This document shows, one piece after another, positions 57,718-64,000 of a stretch of DNA of 64,000 bases. The notes beneath the pieces are model-generated. The model was not told the DNA's origin and did no database searches. It saw only the letters and a list, made by a program, of their open reading frames with translations. Made by a program: the position numbers and the translations under genes. The DNA comes from DASXQK01 sp963757155 (GTDB lineage: Bacteria > Pseudomonadota > Alphaproteobacteria > Dongiales > Dongiaceae): contig CAVWQS010000012.1 in the NCBI GenBank assembly GCA_963757155.1, positions 124,001-188,000 of the forward strand, written 5' to 3'. Position 1 is the stretch's first letter. Every line of letters starts with the position of its first letter.

Positions 57718-57804
57718 GCTGGCTTCCCTCCTGAGAAAGGGCGGAGCCTAGAGGAGTTTCGGGTGAAGCGAAATATTCTCTAGGCGCGAGCGCTTCGTCA
57801 CCGC

Positions 57805-58833
57805 TTAGGCGCGGGCCCCGGGTTTCGCCGTCGGATCCAGGGGCCAGCGCGGACGGGGGGCGAAGTCGAGGCCGTCGGTGAGGCCGAGGCGCAGCCGCTC
57901 GATCCCGGCCCAGGCGATCATCGCCGCATTGTCGGTGCAATATTTGATCGGCGGCGCGACGAGCGGCAGCCCGCCGGCCTCGGCGACCTCGGCCAGCCGC
58001 GCGCGGAGCCTGGTGTTGGCCGCCACGCCGCCGGCCACCACGAGCGCCGTCACCGGGGCCAGGGCCTTGGCCATCGCGATGCCATGGGCGGTCCGGTCGG
58101 CAAGGCAGTCGATCACCGCCGCCTGGAAGCTGGCGGCGAGATCGGCGCTGACATCGCCTTCCGCTTCGGCCAGCCGATGGCGCAACGCTGTCTTCAGACC
58201 GGAGAACGAGAAATCGGCCCCCGGCCGCCCCAGCATCGGGCGGGGCAAAGGAATGCGCTTGGGATCGCCCGCGGCCGCGGCGCGCTCCAGCGCCGGGCCG
58301 CCGGGATAGCCCAGGCCCAGCATCTTGGCCGCCTTGTCGAAGGCCTCGCCGGCGGCATCGTCGATGGTGGTGCCGAGCCGGCGGTGGCGGCCCACCCCCT
58401 CGACCAGCAGCAGCTGGCAATGCCCGCCCGAGACCAGCAGCAGCAGGAAGGGAAAGGCGAGGTCATGGGTCAGGCGCGCCGTCAGCGCATGGCCCTCGAG
58501 ATGATTGACGGCGATGAAGGGCTTGCCGGCGACGGCGGCGATGGCCTTGGCCGTCATCACGCCGACCATCACCCCGCCGATCAGCCCCGGCCCGCCGGTG
58601 GCGGCGATGCCGGCGAGATCGCCGAAGTCGAGGCCGGCCTCGGCCATGACCCGGCGGATCAGGGAATCGAGATGGTCGAGATGGCTGCGGGCGGCGATCT
58701 CCGGCACCACCCCGCCATAGGGCCGGTGCTCGGCGAGCTGCGACAGCACCGCTTCGGCCAGCACCCGCCGGTCGTCGGCGACCAATGCCGCCGCCGTCTC
58801 GTCGCAGCTCGTCTCGATGCCCAGCACGATCAT
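57805..58833 (-). CDS. tsaD: tRNA N6-adenosine threonylcarbamoyltransferase TsaD
   Basis: Transfers threonylcarbamoyl to A37 of ANN-decoding tRNAs. 342 residues of the ASKHA fold. MIVLGIETSCDETAAALV starts the protein, and metal ligands lie in NHLEGHALTA. SGGHCQLLLVEG, GRPGADFSFSGLKTA and VVAGGVAANTRLR follow. The start at 58833 is standard; the longer open frame overlaps the divergent hemC leader. Confidence 0.96.
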   Translation of the reverse strand: MIVLGIETSCDETAAALVADDRRVLAEAVLSQLAEHRPYGGVVPEIAARSHLDHLDSLIRRVMAEAGLDFGDLAGIAATGGPGLIGGVMVGVMTAKAIAAVAGKPFIAVNHLEGHALTARLTHDLAFPFLLLLVSGGHCQLLLVEGVGRHRRLGTTIDDAAGEAFDKAAKMLGLGYPGGPALERAAAAGDPKRIPLPRPMLGRPGADFSFSGLKTALRHRLAEAEGDVSADLAASFQAAVIDCLADRTAHGIAMAKALAPVTALVVAGGVAANTRLRARLAEVAEAGGLPLVAPPIKYCTDNAAMIAWAGIERLRLGLTDGLDFAPRPRWPLDPTAKPGARA

Positions 58834-58972
58834 GGCAGCGGAGATAGGGGCTTTGCGTCCCGCGGTCAAATGCACCCTCTGCAGATCAGCGATTGGGACT
58901 CTCTGACGCAGCCGAGCCGCGACCGCATGATCTCCTAGGCCTCCCCGTTTCCGGGATGCTAAACCTCGGGTC

Positions 58973-59905
58973 ATGGCGGACACCGGTCCCTTGCGCATCG
59001 GCACCCGCGGCAGCCCTTTGGCGCTGGCGCAGGCGAAGGAAGTACAGCAGCGCCTCGCCGCCGCTCATCCCGATCTGGCGCCGGCGGAGATCGCCGTCAT
59101 CCGCACCACCGGCGACCGGATGCAGGACCGCAAGCTGGAGGAGATCGGCGGCAAGGGTCTCTTCACCAAGGAGATCGAGGAGGCGCTGGTCGAGGGTCGC
59201 ATCGATCTCGCCGTCCATTCCATGAAGGACATGCCCACCTTGCTGCCGCCGGGCCTGATCATCGGCTGCCTGCTGCCGCGCGAGGATCCGCGCGACGCCC
59301 TCTTCTCGCCCCATGCGGCGAGCCTCGCGGCCCTGCCCAAGGGAGCGCGGGTCGGCACCTCGGCGCTGCGCCGCCAGGCCCAGATCCTGGCGCTCCGCCC
59401 CGATCTCCAGGTCCAGCTCTTCCGCGGCAATGTCGGCACGCGGCTGGCCAAGCTGGCGGCGGGCGAGGTCGACGCCACCTTGCTGGCGCTCGCGGGGCTG
59501 AAGCGACTCGGCCTCGCCGACAAGGCGACGGCGATCCTGGCCACGGAGGAGATGCTGCCGGCCGTCGCCCAAGGCGCCATCGGCGTCGAGATTCGCGCCG
59601 ATGACGATCGCATCGCCGCTCTGCTGGCGCCGCTGAACGACACGCCCACCGCGGAGCAGGTCGCGGCCGAGCGCGCCTGCCTGGAGGTGCTCGACGGCTC
59701 CTGCCGCACGCCTATCGCCGCACTGGCCGAGCATGAGCCGGGCGGGATCTTGCGGCTGCGCGCCCTCATCGCGCTGCCCGACGGCAGCGAGATGCATCGC
59801 GCGGAGCAGCGGGGCCCCCGCGCCCAGGCGATGGACTTGGGCCGTGCCGTGGGCGAAGCTCTGCGCGCCGCGGCCGGGCCCGCGTTTTCCGTGATATGGA
59901 AGTAG
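58973..59905 (+). CDS. hemC: Hydroxymethylbilane synthase HemC
   Basis: Polymerises four porphobilinogens to hydroxymethylbilane. 310 residues. RIGTRGSPLALAQA, the active-site stretch HSMKDMPT, RREDP-like REDPRDAL, and the dipyrromethane-anchoring cysteine in LDGSCRTPIAAL are present. First gene of the haem synthesis group on the plus strand, divergent from tsaD. Confidence 0.97.
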   Translation: MADTGPLRIGTRGSPLALAQAKEVQQRLAAAHPDLAPAEIAVIRTTGDRMQDRKLEEIGGKGLFTKEIEEALVEGRIDLAVHSMKDMPTLLPPGLIIGCLLPREDPRDALFSPHAASLAALPKGARVGTSALRRQAQILALRPDLQVQLFRGNVGTRLAKLAAGEVDATLLALAGLKRLGLADKATAILATEEMLPAVAQGAIGVEIRADDDRIAALLAPLNDTPTAEQVAAERACLEVLDGSCRTPIAALAEHEPGGILRLRALIALPDGSEMHRAEQRGPRAQAMDLGRAVGEALRAAAGPAFSVIWK

Positions 59906-59971
59906 GGCGGCTTTTCCGGTAGGAACGGGCCGACGCCTGCTGCCTTTGTCGAGTCTCGAGGTTCCATCTTC

Positions 59972-62124
59972 ATGCCGCTGACTGCCCTGATCACCCGCCC
60001 CGAGGAGGATGCGCGGCCCTTGGCCGAGGCGCTCGCCGCACGCGGTGTTGCGACGGTGATCGAGCCGCTGCTGGCGATCCGTCCCCTGCCCGAAGCCGCT
60101 GCCGATCTGGCCAAGGATCTGGCGGGGGTGCAGGCGGTTCTCTTCACCAGCGCCAATGGCGCCCGCGCCTTCGCCGAGCTCTCGCCCCGGCGCGACATCG
60201 GCGTGCTGGCGGTGGGCGATGCCACGGCGAGCGCGGCGCGCGGGCTGGGCTTCACGGCGGTCGAGAGCGCCGGCGGCGATGTCCAGGCGCTGGCCCGGCT
60301 GGTGAAGCAGCGACTCAAGCCCGCGGGCGGCCCGCTCTTCCATGCCGCCGGCAGCGCCGTGGCCGGCGATCTCGCCGAGATCCTGGCGGCCGATGGCTTC
60401 GATCTGCGCCGGCGCATGCTCTATGAATTGGCGGCCGCCACGGCGCTTTCGCCCGAGACCATCGCGGCCCTGAAGCAGGGCCGCATCGATCTCGTGCTCC
60501 TGTTCTCGCCCCGCACCGCCGTCAGCTTCGCCGAGCTTGCCCGGGCCGCGGCGATCGACGCCTCGCCGCTGACCGCGCTCTGCCTCTCGCCCGCCGTGGC
60601 GACCGCCGTGAGCGGGCTCGCCTGGAAGAAGGTGGCGGTGGCCGAGAAGCCCGACCTGCCCTCGCTGCTGGCGCTGGTGGACCAGGTGCTGGTAGACCAG
60701 CCGCAGGTGGATGGCGCCGCAGCCGCGGCGACGGCCGCCGGCGCTGCCTCTTCCCGTGCTTCGTCTTCCGGCGCTTCGACCTCGGTCTTCCCCGCAACCC
60801 CATTCACGGCGGCATCGACCATGGAGAGCAATTCGGCGCCCCTCGGCGCCTCGAGCCCGGAGCGGCGGCCATCCTCGTCGCCGGGGGCACCGAACCCCAC
60901 CCCCTCGGCGCCGGGGGCGCCGATTCCCACAATCGTGCCGCTGCCGCGCCGCAGCGGCGGCAGCGCGCTTCTCGCCGGCCTCATCGGCGCCGTGATCGCC
61001 GCCGGGGCGGTGGTGGCGGTGATGCGCTACGCGCCGGAAAAGCTGGGGCTGGCCACCGCGGGGGCGAATCCCGCCGCCGTCACGACGGCGCCCGCGCCGG
61101 ACCTGGCGCCGCGCCTGGCCGAGCTCGCGGCGCAAATCGAGGCCCTGCAGAAGCAGGTCAGCGCCCTGCCGAAATCCGCCCCGGATCAGGGCGACCTGCC
61201 GGCGAAGCTCGCGACCCTGCAGCAGCAGGTGGCGGCGCTGCAGCAGGCGCCATCCGCTGCAGGCGCGCCGGCCGCACTGCCCGACGGAGATCACCGGCCT
61301 GCCCCAGCAAGTGGCGGCCATCGATCCCAAGCTCGGCGCCCTCGACCAACGGCTGGGCGCGCTGGAGCAGAAGCTGATCGCCACGCCCCAGGGCGGCTCG
61401 GCCGCCGATGTGGCGCGAGATCAAGTCCGAGCTCGACACCCTCGGCCAGACGCTGAAGAGCGAGCAGGCGGCGCTGGCCGATCTCGCCGGGCTGAAAGGC
61501 GAGGTGGCGAAGCTCGAGGCGGCGAGCGCCGGCGCCCGCACGGCGGCGGCCGCCGCCGGGCTGGTGCTGGGTGCGACGGAGCTGCGCGCGCGCATCGCCG
61601 GCGGTGAGCCTTTCACCAGCGAGCTCGATTCGATCGGCAAGCTGGCCGCCGCCGACCCGGCGCTGTCGGCCGCCGTCGCCGCGCCGCTGGCCGACCTCAA
61701 GCCGCTGGCCGAGGCAGGCGCGCCCAGCCTGGCGCAACTTCAGGCGGAATTCCCCGCCGTCGCCACGGCGATCGTCCAGGCCGAGGGCAGCGCTGCCGGC
61801 GCCGCCGCGGGCGCCGCCAAGGCCAGCTTCTGGGACCGGGTGCTGGGGCGCCTGGAATCCCTGGTTACCATCCGCCCCGTGGCCGAGGGGGGCGAGGTGA
61901 CCGGCAATTCGACGCTGGACCGGTTGGCCCGCGCGGAGGACCAGCTCGCCCGGGGCAATCTCCCCGGCGCCGTCGGCGAGCTCTCGGCCCTCACGGGCCC
62001 CGCCCATGAGGCGGCGGCCCCCTGGATCGCCCGCGCCCAGGCGCGCTTTGCGACCGATGCGGCGGCGAAGAAGCTGGCGGCCGCCTTGCTCGCCGCCCTT
62101 GCCGGCGCGGGAGCCGCGCCGTGA
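59972..62124 (+). CDS. HemD-Mic60 (uroporphyrinogen-III synthase / mitofilin-like) fusion, two frameshifts
   Basis: Residues 1 to about 242 are uroporphyrinogen-III synthase (ALITRPEEDARPLAEALA, VLFTSANGARAF, LFSPRTAVSFAEL). Without a stop the frame continues through an Ala/Ser/Pro-rich linker into a transmembrane helix at 331-351 (SALLAGLIGAVIAAGAVVAV) and a coiled-coil/mitofilin domain (COG4223, Mic60-like). The rest needs two slips, near 61280 (to EITGLPQQVAAIDPKLG) and near 61415 (to EIKSELDTLGQTLKSEQ), each one extra base; total length is two above a multiple of three. An internal ATG at 60821 could start a separate Mic60, but no stop closes hemD before it. Confidence 0.82.
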
Positions 62125-63615
62125 CCTTCTGGCGCTGGCTCTTCTTCCTCATCAAGGTCGGCGTGGTGGCCGTGCTGGCGGTCTGGGTCGCCCAGCATCC
62201 CGGCCATGTGAGCTTCGTCTGGCTCGGCTATCGCGTCGATACCCGCATCGGCGTGCTGCTCGCCATCCTGCTGCTGCTGCTCCTGCTGTTCATGTTGCTG
62301 CATGGGCTCTGGCGCCTGGTCTGGCGCGGCCCGCGCGACCTCGGCCGGTTGCGCGCCGAGCGCAAGCGCCGCCAGGGCTATCGCGCCCTCAGCCAAGGCA
62401 TGGCGGCGGTGGCGGCGGGGGATGCGGCGGAGGCCCGGCGCCAGGCCCGCCTCGCCAACAAGCTGCTCCACGATCCGCCGCTGATCCTCCTGCTCGCGGC
62501 CCAGACCGCCCAGCTCGGCGGCGACGAGACCGCGGCGCGGCGCTACTTCACCGCCATGCTGGAGCGGCCGGAGACCGCCTTCCTCGGCCTGCGCGGGCTG
62601 CTGATGCAGGCGCTGAAGGCCGGCGACCGGCGCGAGGCGCTCGAGCTCGCGCGCCGCGCCTATGAGGAGCGGCCGAAGACGGGCTGGGCCATCACCACCC
62701 TTCTCGATCTCCATCTCGAGGGCGGCGACTGGGCCCAGGCCATGCCGCTGCTGCTCCAGGCGGGGAAGCTGAAGGCGATCCCCGAGGCCGAGGCCCGGCG
62801 CAAGCGCGCCGTGCTGCTGGCGGAAAAGGCCCGCGTCGAGACGCCTGCCACGGCCCTTCCCGCCGCGCGCGAGGCGGTGAAGCTGGCGCCGGATCTGGTG
62901 CCGGCCCGGGTCGCAGCTCGCCCGCCTGCTGACCGAGGCCGGGCGCCAGCGCGAGGCGACCAAGGTGATCGAGCAGGGCTGGTCCATGGGACCGCATCCT
63001 GAGCTGGCGGCCGCCTACGCGGCCCTCCAGCCCGAGGAGGCGCCGATCGCCCGCTACCGCCGCTTCGAGAAGCTGAGCGCGCTGGCGCCGCGCCATCGCG
63101 AGAGCCTGCTGGCGCTGGCCGAATGCGCCATGGCCGCCGGGCTCTGGGGCGAGGCGCGCAAGGATCTGGAATTCGTCGCCGAGGCGGAGCATGGCCATCC
63201 CAGCCAGCGCCTCGCGCGGCTGATGGTCCGCCTCGCCGAGGGCGAGCACGGCGATGCCGCCGCAATCCGCCGCTGGCTGACCGCCGCGGCCGAGGCCGAT
63301 CCGGAACCCGGCTGGCGCTGCACCCGCTGCGGCACGCTTGCTGCGGCCTGGCAGGCCAACTGCCCGCATTGCCGCGCCTTCGATACCCTCATCTGGCAGG
63401 CCTCGCCGCGGGCCGCCGCCCCCTCGGTCCTCGTCGCCGGTCCCATCGCCGGCGCGCTGCCGGCGCCCGTGGCCGGTGGTCCCGCGCCCGCCGCGGCAGG
63501 GCCCCAAGTCAGCCTGCCCGGCACCGCGACACGGCCCGCCACGCCGGTACCCAATGCCCCCAGCCCCGCGGCCCCGCCGACCGCCCCGGTTGACGCCGCC
63601 CGCCTGGTGAACTAG
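62121..63615 (+). CDS. HemY-type membrane tetratricopeptide protein (frameshifted)
   Basis: About 497 residues, two N-terminal helices (LFFLIKVGVVAVLAVWV, GVLLAILLLLLLLFMLL) and then helical TPR-like repeats. The frame slips at about 62912, after VPARV, to QLARLLTEAGRQREATKVI; length is one above a multiple of three. A zinc-ribbon-like CTRC...CPHC follows (WRCTRCGTLAAAWQANCPHC), then a Pro/Ala-rich tail. This is the proteobacterial HemY of the hem operon, not protoporphyrinogen oxidase; exact role unclear. Its ATG overlaps the preceding stop (ATGA). Confidence 0.88.
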
Positions 63616-63655
63616 CTTCCGCGCGCTTTTCTCCGCAGAAACTTCCGGCGACAGT

Positions 63656-63730
63656 GCCCCGATAGCTCAGCGGTAGAGCAACCGCTTCGTAAGCGGTAGG
63701 CCGTTGGTTCAAATCCGACTCGGGGCACCA
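63656..63730 (+). tRNA. tRNA-Thr (anticodon CGU), CCA encoded
   Basis: A complete cloverleaf of 75 bases. The acceptor GCCCCGA pairs with TCGGGGC, followed by discriminator A and an encoded CCA. The D-arm GCTCAGCGGTAGAGC, the anticodon stem ACCGC/GCGGT with loop TTCGTAA (anticodon at 63688-63690) and the T-loop GGTTCAAATCC are all present. It reads ACG codons. Confidence 0.97.
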
Positions 63731-63851
63731 GTTTCTTCAAGCCGCCAGCCGCTGTCAGCGGCGCATTCGACGGCGGCGCAGCCGGACCCGCGACCCTTGC
63801 TGAAAACTTCGCAAGGGCGCCTTGCAGCCGATACGCTAGAATGCGCCCGCC

Positions 63852-64000
63852 ATGGCGCTCCTTCTCAACATCCTCTGGCTCATCTTCGGCGGCCTCGAGC
63901 TCGGCCTCAGCTGGCTCGTCGCCTCGCTGATCATGTTCGTCTCGATCGTCGGCATTCCCTGGGGCCGGGCGGCGTTCAACATCGCGGTCTACACTTTCTT
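63852..64000 (+). CDS. YccF-domain membrane protein, 3'-truncated by the window edge
   Basis: The first 49 residues are visible. MALLLNILWLIFGGLELGLS, then WLVASLIMFVSIVGIPWG, matches the YccF domain, whose hallmark is the IVGIP-G motif after the first helices. It is an inner-membrane protein of unknown function. The gene continues past the window end. Confidence 0.82.
   Translation, partial: MALLLNILWLIFGGLELGLSWLVASLIMFVSIVGIPWGRAAFNIAVYTF

Noticed and set aside
58886..61384. An 832-codon minus-strand open frame
   Set aside because: Antisense to hemC and hemD; Arg/Gly-rich with no motif.

Overview
The window is GC-rich chromosomal DNA of an alphaproteobacterium, most likely Rhodospirillales-like (an inference from gene order). 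Clade markers are hslVU beside the histidine operon hisB-hisH-hisA-hisF-hisE, the rsmB-rpe-heparinase block next to htpX and an SDHAF4-like gene, hemC-hemD-Mic60-hemY, DUF1127 beside a GcvA-like LysR gene, and an IalB-type protein. It holds about 68 protein genes, one tRNA, one truncated IS, and several families of intergenic palindromic repeats. No CRISPR array, prophage or plasmid function was seen.

Layout. 1-3.8 kb: the end of an XRE-type regulator, a coiled-coil protein, an SDR enzyme, hslU, hslV and an unrecognised small membrane protein. 3.9-16.7 kb: the histidine operon, split in two. hisB-hisH-acetyltransferase comes first, then an island of lower-GC genes for surface glycan synthesis (two large membrane glycosyltransferase-like proteins, a GT2 enzyme, two nucleotide-sugar SDRs), then hisA-hisF-queC-hisE-HIT. 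17-25.6 kb: a trans-3-hydroxy-L-proline dehydratase with a RutR-like regulator, divergent from a peptide-type ABC transporter operon that carries a formamidase/acetamidase. A RutR-like palindrome lies between them. 25.6-35.5 kb: an FtsJ-like methyltransferase, argG, rlmN, an IalB protein, a SpoU methyltransferase, a rhizobial-type asparaginase, a quinone reductase and two SAM methyltransferases (one PmtA-like), DinB and DUF1127. 35.6-46.3 kb: a LysR regulator, PaiB, two aminotransferases, two EamA exporters, an IS1182-like remnant, acetoacetate-CoA ligase, DUF1232 and an HSD10-like dehydrogenase. 46.4-56.3 kb: heparinase-like, rpe, rsmB, a membrane protein, a VOC protein, htpX, SDHAF4-like, acetyl-CoA synthetase and creD. 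56.6-64 kb: Rieske, EVE, YciI and tsaD, divergent from hemC, a HemD-Mic60 fusion and hemY, then tRNA-Thr(CGU) and a partial yccF.

Main surprises: (1) at least 13 reading-frame slips of one base, almost all one extra base, in otherwise well-conserved genes including hisF, hemD and hemY. This pattern points to consensus errors rather than gene decay. (2) The glycan island inside the his operon. (3) A RutR-type palindrome controlling, by inference, an amide uptake/hydrolysis operon. (4) An apparent HemD-Mic60 fusion joining haem synthesis to the inner-membrane organiser. (5) Families of nested palindromic repeats, two of which supply the stop codon of the adjacent gene.
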